Positions 32,909-44,347 of a stretch of 64,000 nucleotides of DNA are shown here, one piece after another. Location of the stretch: positions 34,979,851-35,043,850 of the forward strand of contig CM046453.1 of assembly GCA_025506515.1 (NCBI GenBank), written 5' to 3'. A program made the position numbers and the translations under genes. Under the pieces are notes generated by a model. That model did no database searches. It was not told the origin of the DNA and saw nothing but the letters and a program-made list of their open reading frames with translations. This DNA comes from Flaveria trinervia. Lineage: Eukaryota > Streptophyta > Magnoliopsida > Asterales > Asteraceae. Every line of letters begins with the position of its first letter. Position 1 is the stretch's first letter.

Positions 32909-34905
32909 TTACTCAAAGTTTATCATCCCAATAGCTGATATTAGATATTTAAATCTCTGTTCATCGAAGGCCTTTGTAAATAGATCAGCATATTGTTCAT
33001 CTGTGTGAACTTTGACAAGTTTAATTAATCCCTTTTCATAGTTATCTCTTATTAAATGATACCTGATATTGATGTGCTTTGTCCTTGAGTGCTGCATAGG
33101 GTTCTCTGTGATTGAGATAGCACTGTTGTTGTCTATGTGAATGGGAGTCTCCTTGAAGTTTAACCCATAGTCCAACATCTGATTTTGAATCCAAAGTACT
33201 TGAGCACAACAGCTTGCAGCAGCAATGTATTCAGCTTCAGCAGTTGATGCAGAGAGACAGGATTGTTTCTTGTATTGTCATGAGACAACCCTTCCACCAA
33301 GAAATTGACATTCCCCAGATGTAGAGTTTGCATTCATGTTGCAACCACCATAATCACTATCTGTATAGGCATACAGATTGAAGTCAGAATTCTTAGGATA
33401 CCATAGTCCACGTGTTGAAGCACCTTTGAGGTATCTTAGAATCCTCTTGACAGTGATAAGGTGAGACATCTTAGGGTTGGCTTGATATCTGGCTATGGGT
33501 GTCTTAGCAATCTTGCAGTCAGTCATATTGAATCTCATGAGTATGTCCTGAACATACTTTGACTGATTTATGAAGATGCCATCTTCAACTTGCTTCACTT
33601 GAATTCCCAGAAAGAAATTGAATTCCCCCATGACACTCATTTCAAATCTGTCTTTCATCAGCTTCTCAAAGTCTTTGCAGAGCTTTGGATTAGTTGAACC
33701 AAAGATGATGTCATCCACATATACTTGAACTAGTAATATGTCTTTTCCTTGTTCTTTGATGAATAGAGTTCCATCTATAGTACCTCTCATGTATCCATGT
33801 TTACAAAGATACTCAGATAGTGTCTCATACCATTTCCTGGGTGCTTGTTGTAGCCTATAGAGAGCTTTGTCAAGCTTGCAGATGTAATCAGGATGATTAG
33901 GATCTACAAAACCAGGTGGCTGTTTGACATAAACCTCTTCATCTATCACTCCATACAAAAAGGCACACTTCACATCAAGTTGAAAGACCTTGAAGTTCTT
34001 GGATGCAGCAAATGCCAGGAATATCCTAACAGCTTCTAATCTTGCCACTGGAGCAAAGACATTAGTGTAGTCAATCCCTTCTTCTTGTGTGTATCCTTGA
34101 ATAACCAGTCTAGCTTTGTTCTTAATGATGATGCCTTTATCATCTTTCTTGTTCCTAAACACCCATTTGGTTCCAATTGTAGTCTTCCCAGAAGGAAGAG
34201 GACAAAGGTTCCAAACTTTCAACATTTTGATTGAAGCAGCTCTTGTTGCATAGCTTCAACCCAACTTCCATCCTTTAGAGCTTCATCAACTTTCTTTGGC
34301 TCTAACTGGGATAGAAAACAAGAGTGTAGACAAACATTTGCTTCATGGGTTTGTCCTCTTGTCTTTACCCCTGAGACAACATCTCCAATGATGTTTGTGG
34401 TAGGGTGAGACTTGTGGATCCTAAGCTGAGGGATCACAGCAAGTTGTTGAGAAAGATCTAAATTAGAGAAATTTAGATCTGGCATGGATGTTTCACCCAC
34501 CATATCAGCACACTTTTCAAGTGAAACTTGATCCAAGCAGTGTGTGACATCATTGATGTTGTCATCAATGGTGTGGTTAGTGGTATCAAGAAATTCTTGG
34601 TCACTGTCACCACCACCATTGTTGTCTTCCACAGTTGAGGTGTTCTTATCTGGTTGTAGAGCCTCTGAGCTAGAATTTGAAGGCATACCAGATGTATCAG
34701 CTGAATTTGTCATTGTTGTACTGAGAGAAACCTTATTTGCAAAAGTGGTTCCAATTGGAGCTGAAGATATATGACTTGAGGATCTTCCTAGGTCAAATCT
34801 TGGATCAGGATCATCTGTATTTAAATTTGCTGCAGATCCTGAAACATTCTCACAAGATTTGTTAAAACAGTTGGTAACCAGATCAAGATCAAACAACCAA
34901 TCCAA
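32909..34905 (-). pseudogene. Reverse transcriptase and RNase H of copia B2
   Basis: A linker rich in Ser, Asn and Asp (34905-34400) leads to SQLEPKKVDEALKDGSWVEAMQ. A frameshift near 34222 leads into a 315-residue frame: GTKWVFRNKKDDKG, KARLVIQGYTQEEGIDY, PVARLEAVR, FQLDVKCAFLYG, YVDDIIFGS (catalytic, intact) and FFLGIQVKQ. After CKIAKTPI the sequence jumps to ARYQANPKMSHL, so about 45-50 residues with the SLMYLTASRPDIMF block are deleted in frame. RNase H follows with TDSDYGGC, STAEAEYIAA and IDNNSAI. A stop near 33276 interrupts it (33278). The end is GMINFE-stop. Confidence 0.9.
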
Positions 34906-36235
34906 ACCAAACCAGCAACATAGGGTGTGTGTTCATTGAAAGTCACATTAGCTGACTCCTCAACAATTCTAGTTCTGAGATTGTACACTCTATAAGCCTT
35001 AGCTTGGGAAGAGTATCCAATGAAGTGTCCATCATCTGATTTCTCAGCAAACTTGGCAATTTGATCTTTGGCATTCAAGATGGTGCAAGGACATCCAAAT
35101 GAACTGAGAAAACCAATGAAATGTTTCCTCTTGTGCCAAAGTTCATAAGGAGTCTTACCATGAGTCTTAACTACTAAAACTTTGTTCTGCACATAGCAGG
35201 CAGTGTTGACTGCCTCTGCCCAGAAGGTGATGGGCAGTTTAGAGTCAGACAACATGGTTCTTGCAGCTTCAATCAGTGTCCTGTTTCTCCTCTCAGCAAC
35301 ACCATTTAGCTGAGGAGTCCTGGGAGCACTGAATTGTCTTGTAATACCATTTTCATCACACAATGTATCAAGGATATGGTTCTTAAATTCGGTTCCTTGA
35401 TCACATCTTATGATCTTGACCTTGTGATCAGACTGGTTCTCAATCTTTAAGATGAAATTCTTCAGAATCTCAAGAGTCTCATCCTTAGTTCTAAGGAAGA
35501 AAACCCAAGTGAATCTTGTAAAGTCATCTGTGATCACTAGACAGTATAAGGTCCTTCCTAAACACATTACACTGGTGTTGGCAAAGAGATCCATATTCAC
35601 AAGTGTAGGAGTATAGTGATGGAGTTCTTTTCCTTAGGCTTGTGAGATACCTTATGTTGCTTTCCTTTCAGGCATGGAACACAGTGGTCATCACTTGTAA
35701 ACTTTTTCTTTGGCATTCCATTTACCAAATCATGCTTAATTAATTTATTCATGTTCTTAAAGTTTACATGGCACATTCTTTTATGCCATAGTAAAGACTC
35801 ATCACTATGGCTTTAGACAAAAACCATGAAACTTCTCCAGAGGGAGAGGTTTCTTGCAAATCCATCTTGTACATGTTTCCTTTCCTGGGGGCTCTAAGTA
35901 GGATATGCTCATGAGGAATGACCACACCAGGCTTAAGAACAATGAACTCATGCTCAGTAAGAGCATGTTATGACTCTGATCACAAAATTGAGATACACTC
36001 AAAAGATTGTATCCAAGCTCCTTAACAAAGTATACATTTTCTATGCTGAGCTTACCATTTGTGACCTTGCCCCTTCCAGAAATGTAGCCACCTTCATCTC
36101 CTCCAAAAGCAACTAGTCCTCCATCAATCCTTTCAAAGTTCTGGAGTAGTGACCTATTGCCTCTCATGTGCCTGGAACAGCCACTGTCTATGATCCAGAC
36201 ATTCTGTCTGTCTTTAGCTGTCCCTGCACAAAGAG
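34821..36235 (-). pseudogene. Protease and integrase of copia B2
   Basis: The aspartic protease active site WIIDSGCSRHM is readable at about 36200-36165, followed by YISGRG and NLLSVSQFCDQ. Frame shifts bring a GAG-pre-integrase part with MYKMDL and CVPCLKGKQ (35680), the Cys end of the zinc-binding module. The integrase core is a 259-residue frame (35600-34821) with ITDDFTRFTWVFFL, IRCDQGTEF and NGVAERRNRTLIEA, so the catalytic Asp and Glu of the core are kept. A CPCTILNAKD block and GYSSQAKAYRVYN close it. Protease and integrase are separated by frameshifts and a stop near 35603. Confidence 0.88.
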
Positions 36236-36363
36236 AATGATTAGTTACATTGGAAACCCAAGCCTTGCTTGTCTTGGGCTCATTAGCAGAAGGTAATTCA
36301 ACAGTATTAGATCCTATGGTTGTACTAAAAGGATCTGAGTTGTTGTTGATGGAGAAATCTCAA

Positions 36364-38948
36364 TCACTTGGTCTTTCTAAGACATCCACACCACCTTTGG
36401 AGTCTGGACTTGACCTTTAAAACCGTAGAAGCGTTTGGAACTTCAGAAGTTTTGATGACTGAACCTTTGAAAGATTCTGCAGACACTGCAGTAGACTTCA
36501 GTGCTTCGGAAGAATTCCTTTCTTCCGAGACCAAATATTCTTCCGAAGGGAATTTTCCACTTCCCTTCTTGTTAGATTTGGAGCTTCCAAAGGAAACAGG
36601 TTTTCCTTCCGAAGCTTGAATCTTCTTAAAACTCTTTGAAGCCTTTGTTTTGGTCATATGGATAGTACCTTTAGGATTGAAGGGACAATCCTTGGCAATG
36701 TGAGTGATACTTTCACACATGACATAATTCATTTTCTTCTTCACAAGAGCATTTTCTTTGGAATAGGACTATCTTTGGTCACATCGCTTCTCCACCTCCA
36801 TCTTTGCAGATGACAAGACAATCTTCTTGGGCTGAGGACTGTGCTTAGAGTTTGATGGTCCAGGCTGTGCAGCAGTGGTACACAGCAGATCAGTCTTCTT
36901 CTTGCTGCTGAGATGAGTTGAACAAGAACCAAAACTCTTAGCAGAAGAGTTTTGGTTGTTGTCTTTAGTCTCTACCAATTTAAACCCTCCAGAGATATAA
37001 ACTTGTTTCTGTTTAGAGTCAAAAGTAGCCTTGATCTCTTGAGCCTTCCTTGCATTTATTTTGCTCTTTCTGATCAAGTTCTTTCTCATGGACTTGGTCA
37101 TCACAGTCTTCACTTTCTCCTCAAAAGGTCTTGGTATCCTCCTCTTCACTCTTTTCAGAGGGATTCTTCACTATCTCTTCTTCATCCTCTTCACTCATAG
37201 GATCTATGAGAGGAAGCTCATCTTCACAAGTTCCACACCTAGGAGATCTTACTGACAAGATTGTGTGTGGAGGAGCTATCTAATTGGATCCCAGTCCCTT
37301 CCTGTTTTGATAGCACACTTTGTTCTGCAGGGATGAGGATATCATGTTCTTGAAGGTCTCCTCTTCAAGAACACTTTTTCTGCCCTGGATTTGCTGATCA
37401 CAAGCTCAGCCTCGCACTCAGTTAACTTGGTTATGAGATCTTTGATCTGAGTCCTAAAATCTATGTGTTCGTATTTTAGAACTGAAATGATTTTCTCTAA
37501 GTCCTCTATTTTTAGCTTATAATCATTTTTAGACTTTCTAAAATCAGATTTTAAAATGTTTAAGGACTCAAGGTCAAATATCAGTTCCAGGTTGTAGGAC
37601 CTGTACATGTTAACTTTAGCAATGCATTCAGGAGTACAGAGATGTTCTAATACCTTGGCATCATCATGATCAGCCATTAGTGCTTGGTTTGGAGAAGCAT
37701 TTTCCACCTGAAAGCTCCAGTCAAAGCCTCCTTCTTCAACAGCAACAACAACTTGCTGCTTTGACTTCTCATTATGGAGAGCTTTGTCAGTGTAGTTAGG
37801 TCTGGATTGTGTTTGGCCACCATTTTTTTTAGGTGCCTTACACTCTCTGGAAAAGTGGCCCATCAAGTTACAATTGTAACACTTGACTTTGCCTTTGTCC
37901 AGTCCAAACTTTCCACTGCTTGCATTGCTTGGAAAGTTCCTTCCAGTCGTCTTGTAGAACTTCTTGGCTCTGTGAGTGAGAATAGCCATCTGCTGGACTA
38001 TTTCCATATATTCCAAATCATCTCGATGAATACAGTCCAGGTCTTCAAGAGTAAAAAGAGAGTTGCCACAACTTTCATCAGAGGACACAAAAGCTTGAGA
38101 AGAGCTTGTCTCTTGGAATGGGCTTCCTTGAGTGAAGTTCTCCTTTGGTGTCTCTGGGAAGGTGATGAAAGGACCCTTTGGTGAGTTGTCAGGGTAGCAT
38201 AAGAGATGATGTTTGGGTTCTATGTTATCCCTTTCAATCACATGTAGGCTAAACCCATCTGATTGTTGGAGTTTTTAGATGAACCTTGCATGTTCATCTC
38301 CATCTGGTAGCCACTGAGAATCCCATATAACTCTGTCAGAGTAAGAGTTTTGAGATTTTCAGTTCTCTTGATCACCACACAGTAGTGTGTCTATTACCTA
38401 GGAAGTGAGGACATGAACTCCCTTACAATATCTCTGTTTTCAAGAGAAACTCCTCCATCCACTAGGGTATCCACAATCTCAACATACCTAAAGTACTGCT
38501 GAGTCATGGTTTCACCTGTTTTGAAAGTGAAGTTTTCAAACTGCTGCTTCAGGAGATCCTTCTTGTTCTCCTTGGCTTCAGAAGAACCCTCATACATCAG
38601 TTTCAGTGCATCCCACAGCTGCTTGGCTGTTTTGCACTTCTTGAAACCTCTATATACAGAGTTTGGAAGGGCAGTCTGAAGAGCTGTCATGGCTTTTCTA
38701 TCTATCTCTACTCTCTTCCTATCTTCATCAAAGTAGTTAGCCACATCTTTGGGAATCATACCAGCACCAGTAGTAGAAGGGATGCTGGGTATGAAAGGTC
38801 CATTCTCAATAGACTCCCACAATCTTGAATCGAGAGACCTGATGAAACCTTCCATTCTTAAACACCAGGTATCAAACTCATCAAGAGTGATCAGTAGGGA
38901 CTTGTTCATGGTTCCAGTTTCCATATTAGTTTTGGAAATGGCTGCCAT
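36364..38948 (-). pseudogene. Gag of copia B2 with zinc knuckle, coiled coil and second Cys/His motif
   Basis: ATG 38948 opens MAAISKTNMETGTM. The first 184 residues hold the UBN2-like Gag (KQLWDALKLMYEGSSEAKENK, QQYFRYVEIV). Two stops at 38394-38389 stand where B1 reads Gln-Trp. The frame 38241-37342 carries CYNCNLMGHFSREC (about 37870) and a coiled coil (37560-37380). Segment 37149-36364 is Lys/Ser-rich with repeated Ser-Ser-Glu coded by the TTCGGAAG word, and YVMCESITHIAKDC, a second knuckle lacking its first Cys. Long Gag with a coiled-coil tail is usual for Sireviruses. Confidence 0.88.
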
Positions 38949-39014
38949 TTGAAAAGTTTAGTATTGTGAGTGCGAGGGATCTTAAGATGGTGAGATCTTA
39001 TATCAAGAGCCTGA

Positions 39015-39029
39015 AATGCTCTGATACCA
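39015..39029 (-). promoter_or_regulatory. Primer binding site of copia B2
   Basis: Minus strand TGGTATCAGAGCATT, two bases downstream of the 5' LTR; same as in B1. Confidence 0.93.
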
Positions 39030-39031
39030 AA

Positions 39032-39827
39032 TGCAGGATTGTTGAAGGGTTAGTTACAACACAACAACACAAGGAGGAGATTAACTAAACTTTAATCAAA
39101 CAATAAACTGGATTAACCAAGATAAGATACTAAGTACACAAGTAATGCAGGAGACAGAACACAAAGAACACAAGTATTTGGTTTTCAAGAATGCAGCATA
39201 TTGCCTTCTCTATGTTCTATTACAAGTGTTACAAAGCATATTCGAAAGATACAAGAACATGAGATACTTATACTACATCCTACAGCCGGCTATACTTTGA
39301 AAGCTAGCTTGATACAATTGACAAGACAAAAAAAAAATCAATTGAAGAGTCAAAAGGCAGATTGCCTTTTGACTTGTGACTATGACATGCCATAGCTCAC
39401 ATCTTTATCTATTACAAAAACGATAAAGTACATAAAGTAGAAAGTTACAGACTCAAGACCTCAATGTACAGTTACCAAAAGCATGGACCTTTTCACCAAC
39501 TCATGTAAGTTGGTGACTTGCAGAGGCACAGCGGAAAGGTGTCCAGCTTTATGGAACAGTACATCAGATAAAGCATGTTACTAAAAGTCTTCGGAAGAAA
39601 TCTGTCTTCATGAAGTTGAAGCTTCGGAAGACTTTGTCTCTAAGGCTTCAGAAGACTTCATGTTTGGCTTCAGAAGATATTGGTCTTGGCTTCGGAAGAT
39701 TTCACACTTAGAGTATTTTCTGTTTCATGTGTGAAACTTCCTAAGCTTCTTCTTTAATGCACTTGTGCAGCATGCATGAAAGACTAATGATGTTTAGGTT
39801 GCATCAGCCTCTTCATTAATCTCTACA
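39032..39827 (-). repeat. 5' LTR of copia B2
   Basis: TGTAGAG...TCCTGCA on the minus strand, 796 bases. CTTCGGAAG copies at 39589, 39621 and 39689, with GCTTCAGAAG variants between, form the U3 array. Confidence 0.95.
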
Positions 39828-39832
39828 GATAT

Positions 39833-41320
39833 ACTTGAAGAAAGGCCAAAATCCTTAATGTTCATGACTTTGATCCATCATGGATTCCCATATGACCTAG
39901 TAGAGAGGCTAAATGTGAATGAAATGAAGAACATCTTGAAGGAAGTCGAGTTGGCTAGTTTCATAATTCCAAACTATAACTATGAAACATTCACAGCCTT
40001 TCAATCAATTCAAAAGGTCAAGAAAGAACTAGGGCACTGTGACACAAGTAAGCTCAGCAAGTACACCATGGTGTGTTGATTACAAGGACACAATTACAAA
40101 GCCTATGAACTTAAGGGAAGAACTGTAGGTGATCTGAGAAGAATAATGGAACATGTCATGTCTGTGGAACTAGATACTGGAGTTAGATTCAGGACTGAAG
40201 CTCCAAAGCCTGATGTTGAACTACACAACAAATTCCCTGCTGAGCCGGTAATAGTTGAAAGTACAGCTTAACACAAAGGGAAAAACAAACTTATCAGAGA
40301 GCCAAGAGCAGTCATACCTGGAAAAGTATGGCCCTTGGGCACAACAGTCAGAGAAATCACTGAGAAGAAGTCTACTTTGATAGAATTGTTTGACCACATC
40401 ACTAGCCTTAACTTCATGGAAGATAACAGGATCATGGCATGGAAGTATGATAACGAATGGGACTGTGCTATTATCAAGAGAACATCCGGAAGGATTCAAT
40501 ACTTCCATGATATATCATCAGTGCTGTGACTACCTGAATATGACCTCAAAGATCTGCAATGTTTGATTATCTCTAACTATCCAATTCACCTAAGTGGAAG
40601 AGACTTCTCTATGTTGGTGGGAACGTTAAAGATGAAATTCAGAGATGATGTGCTTAAAGAAACCAAGGGAGAGGATGATAAGCATTGGAGAAGGTCAGAA
40701 AGGAAGAAAAGATCAAAATCCAACTCCTCTACATTGGTAGATGATGAGTTCTTAAAGACTGTTGGATATCAAAACAAGAAGTCAGCACATGTGAAAAGAT
40801 TTGATGGGATAAATATACATATCCCATCACAAAATGGGGATATGTTGAGAAGACCAAAGAACTGGTGCCGTTGAGGAATGCAGAAGGAAAGAAAGCAAAG
40901 AAAATCAGAATATTTGAGCCAGTGTAGATCAAGCTGCTTCACCCCAGCTACACATCATACCTACATGACAAATTCTTCCCTTAGTTATCTGATGAAAGAG
41001 CTCAAAATGATTTATGCTTATATGTGCACATGATTCAAGTTGTGGATAAACTGCATTCTAAAGCATACAAGAGAAAAAGGTATAATGTTGGGATGTTGAA
41101 AGGAGCTAACATTGAAGAAGTATCAAAACTTAGAATCTCAGAAGAAGATAAGTTGGAAATTGTTCATAATCAAAGTGTTGTAGAAATCCGTACAACTAAA
41201 GAAGATATTTTGGGATTAAGTTTTGAGAATCTACAAAGGATATGCAGAATGGAGATCAAGTGTAAGTACAATTATCAAAAGGATGCAGTATCATACTTTA
41301 ACAAAAAAGATGGTCGGTAG
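39833..41320 (+). pseudogene. Third ORF of copia C, second part
   Basis: Resumes the sense interrupted at 27540. Readable blocks: LMFMTLIHHGFPYDLVERL (39858), then after a stop VWPLGTTVREIT, LIELFDHITSLNF, MAWKYDNEWDCAIIKRTSG (40440-40500) and PIHLSGRDFSMLVGTLKMKF. A basic RRSERKKRSKS stretch (40690) and a final block 41024-41320 end in a stop. The WKYDNEW block aligns with WRYENNRK of B2, defining a conserved C-terminal module of about 80 residues. At least three stops or shifts break it. Confidence 0.7.
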
Positions 41321-41365
41321 ATTGAAGGAACTTTTAGTTTGAAGGACTGATTACAAGTGTCTAAG

Positions 41366-41379
41366 CCTAAGGGGGGTAT
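41366..41379 (+). promoter_or_regulatory. Polypurine tract of copia C
   Basis: CCTAAGGGGGGTAT immediately before the 3' LTR start TGTTAG. Confidence 0.85.
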
Positions 41380-42313
41380 TGTTAGATCTAGGATCAATAG
41401 ATCTAGTCCATTTTGTATAGGCTTAGAACTTGAATCAATATTTGTAATAAACATGTGTAATTCATTATTATGTATGCATTAAATTTATAGGTTAACCCAT
41501 ATATGTGTGTTGATTTATGTATGTGTGCAGGTAAAACATTATAATTGGTAAAATTGACCAAGTGTAAGAAACATCTATGGATGAACATTTTGTTCTTTCG
41601 TAGATATGTTTCTTACAAGTAAAACACATCCAAAGATTTTTTGCGGATGAACAACCAGCTCTGAGGATAAAAGAACAATATACCTGTGGAAGTCAATATA
41701 CCATTGGAAGAACAAGTTTGCTTCGGAAGAACAAGATTCCTATGAAAGAACAATTATCTATGGAAGACAATATTCCAGCGGAGTCCAAAAACTTGTATTT
41801 AAATAATACAAGTGTTAGAAGTCCTCAAGACAGTTATGCGAATCCCAAGAGATCTAGTGATTCCATAACATATACAATTCCAAATCCCCAAAGATCCGGT
41901 GTTTCCTTAATAGAAACATCATTGTCTATAAATATGGATCCTAGGTTTCACATCAAAGAGACGGCTTCGACGGCAAACATCCAAGCAACAATACGACAAC
42001 CAAACATCACATCAAATCACACAAATCAAAACCCTAGCAGTTGTCACATCATCAAACACCCAAATCAATATCATTCATTCATTCATTGTTTATTCATATG
42101 TAATCATTAACATGTTTTTTAATAAAATACGTTTGAATTGAATATTTGTCTAATCATTAATTGTGTTCAATTCATTGTGTTTATCTTATTCATTAATCAT
42201 TATTGATATTGAAATTAATACAAACAATTGAACCAAGTTAACGTTGATTCCGCAAATGTTGACTTGACTTCAATTAACACTGATAATTCCTGATTGTGAT
42301 CCTTGGATTCAGA
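41380..42313 (+). repeat. 3' LTR of copia C
   Basis: Begins TGTTAGATCTAGG and ends GGATTCAGA (the final CA is mutated to GA), then AGAGT duplication at 42314-42318. Diverged from the 5' copy. Confidence 0.92.
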
Positions 42314-42318
42314 AGAGT

Positions 42319-44347
42319 AGATATTGATCAAAAAGCCATGACAACCCTTCAGATTGCTCTCCCAAACTTTGTATACAGAGGTTTCAAGAAATGCAAAACA
42401 GTTAAGCAGCTGTGGGATGCATTGAAACTGATGTATGAGGGTTCGTCTGAAGCCAAGGAGAACAAGAAGGATCTCCTGAAGTAGCAGTTTGAAAATTTCA
42501 CCTTTAAAACAGGTGAAACCATGACTCAACAATACTTCAGGTAAGTTGAGATTATGGATACCCTAGTGGATGGTGGAGTAGCTCTTGAGAATAGAGATAT
42601 TGTAAGGAAGTTCATGTCCTCTCTTCCTAGGCAATGGACACACTACTATGTTGTTATCAAGAGAACTGAGAACCTGAAGACTCTCACCTTGACAGAGTTG
42701 TATGGGATTCTCAGTGGATACGAGATGGAGATTAACATGCAAGGTTCATCTGGCAACTCTAGCAATCAATGGGTTCAACCTTCATTTGGGTGAAAGGGAT
42801 AACATAGAACCCAAACATAATCTTATATGCTACCCTAACAACTCACAAAAGGGTCATTTCATCACCTTCCCTGAGACACCAAGGGAGAACTATACTCAAG
42901 GAATCCCATTCCAAGAGACAAGTTCTTTTCAAGCCTTTGTGTCTTCTGATGAAAGTTATGGCAACTTTCTCTTGACTCTTGAAGACTGGGACTGTATCCA
43001 TCCAGATGATCTAAAATATATGGAGATAGTCCAACAAATGACTCTTCTCACTCACAAAGCCAAGAAGTTCTACAAGCAGACAGGAAGGAAGTTTCCTAGC
43101 AATACAGCCAGTGGAAAGTTTGGGCTGGATAAAAGCAAAGTCAAGTGTTACAAATGTAACTTGATGGGCCACTTTAGTAAGGAGTGCAAGGCACCAAGAA
43201 CAGATGGTGGCCAAGCATAGTCCAGACCAAACGACATTGATAAAGCCACCCAGAATGAGAAGCCAAAGTAGCAAGCTGTAGTTGCTGTTGAAGAAGGAGG
43301 CTTTGACTGGAGCTTTTAGGTGGAAGATGCATCTCAAAATCAAGCATTGATGGCTAACCATGATAAATTCAAGGTATTGGAACAACTCTGTACTCCTGAA
43401 TGTATTGCTAAAGTCAACAGATACATGTCCTACAACTTAGAAATGAGATCTGATCTTGAGTCCTTAAACATCTTAAAAGCTGATTTTAGAAAGGCTGAAA
43501 ATGATTATAAGCTAAAGATAGAGGACTTAGAGAAAACCATTTCAGTTCTAAAACATGAGCATACAAATTTTAGGACTCAGATAAAGGATCTCATAACTAA
43601 GTGGACTGAATGCTAGGCTGAGCCTGTGATCAGCAAAGCCAAGGCAGAAAAATGTGTTCTTGAATAAGAGACCTTCAAAAATATGATATCCTCATCCCTG
43701 CATGCCAAGGTGTGTTATCAAAATATGGAGGGACTGGGATCTAGTGAGATAGCTCCTCCACACACAATCTTGTCTGTAAGACCACCTAGGTGTGGAACTT
43801 ATGAAAATGAGCTTCCTCTTATAGACCCCTTGAGTGAAGAGGATGAAAAAGTGATAATGAAGAATTCCTCTGAGAAGAGTGAATAGGAGGATTCTAACAA
43901 GGCTCACTATCCTTTTGAGGAGAGCAGGAAGACTGTGATGACCAAGTCTATAAGGAAGAACTTGATCAGAAAGGGCAAGAGAAAAGCTAGGAAGGCTCAA
44001 GAGATCAAGGCCACTTTTGACTTTAAGCAGAAACAAGTTTTTATATCTATAGGGTTTGAAGTGGTTAAGACTGAAGACATCAACCTACACTCCTCTACCA
44101 AGAGTTTTGGTTCGTGTTCAAATCATCTCAGCATCAAGAAGAAGGTTGATCTATTGTGTACCACTGCTACACAGCCTAGACCATCCAACTCCAAGAACAG
44201 TTCTCAGCCCAAAAGGACTGTCTTTACATCTACAAAGATGAAGGTGGAGAAGGGATGTGATCAAAGTCAGCCTTGTTCTCAGAAGAAGGCTCTTAGGAAG
44301 AAAAAGGTGGAATGTGTTATGTGTGAAAGTAAATCTCATCTTGCTAA
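42319..44347 (+). pseudogene. Gag of copia B1, second part after element C
   Basis: Continues the Gag sense cut at 10480: VDIDQKAMTTLQIALPNFVYRGFKKCKT, KQLWDALKLMYEG, a stop at 42482, then SLPRQWTHYYVVIKRT. Further on are CYKCNLMGHFSKEC (43146-43187), a coiled coil (43400-43616) and KKVECVMCESKSHLAN, which ends at 44347 where gypsy H begins. The intact relative B2 continues from this point toward protease. Several stops (43218, 43318, 43615, 43886). Confidence 0.88.

Larger units (their letters stand above)
27546..39827 (-). mobile_element. Complete copia (Sirevirus-type) element B2
   Basis: LTRs 39032-39827 (5') and 27546-28340 (3') begin TGTAGAG and end TCCTGCA on the minus strand. GATAT duplications stand at 27541-27545 and 39828-39832; primer site 39015-39029; polypurine tract beside 28341. 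All domains are present in copia order: gag, protease, integrase, RT, RNase H, then a third ORF. Size 12.3 kb. The LTRs differ at roughly one base in twenty in the first 400 bases by eye, so it is younger than C but much older than D. Several stops and frameshifts interrupt the frames. Confidence 0.95.
10481..42313 (+). mobile_element. Copia (Sirevirus-type) element C, host of nested elements D and B2
   Basis: LTRs at 10481-11412 and 41380-42313 both start TGTTAGATCTA. AGAGT duplications at 10476-10480 and 42314-42318 flank it, and a primer site and a polypurine tract sit in the right places. Removing nested D (15810-23599) and B2 (27546-39827) leaves about 11.8 kb, a normal Sirevirus size. 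Order: gag, gag-linker with knuckles, RT-RNase H fragment, spacer, third ORF. Protease, integrase and the RT N-terminus are deleted, so it could not have moved on its own in this form. The two LTRs differ visibly (tens of changes in the first 350 bases), so it is the oldest of the three. Confidence 0.9.
9348..44347 (+). mobile_element. Copia (Sirevirus-type) element B1, split host of nested element C and cut by gypsy H
   Basis: Visible pieces are the 5' LTR (9348-10157), primer site, gag start (10243-10480) and, after the C insertion, the rest of gag (42319-44347). The protein sense runs directly from one side of C to the other: the DEDRKR block before and the VDIDQKAMT block after are contiguous in the intact relative B2. 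The remainder of B1 should lie beyond 64000, because element H cuts it at 44348. Stops and frameshifts are frequent. Confidence 0.85.
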
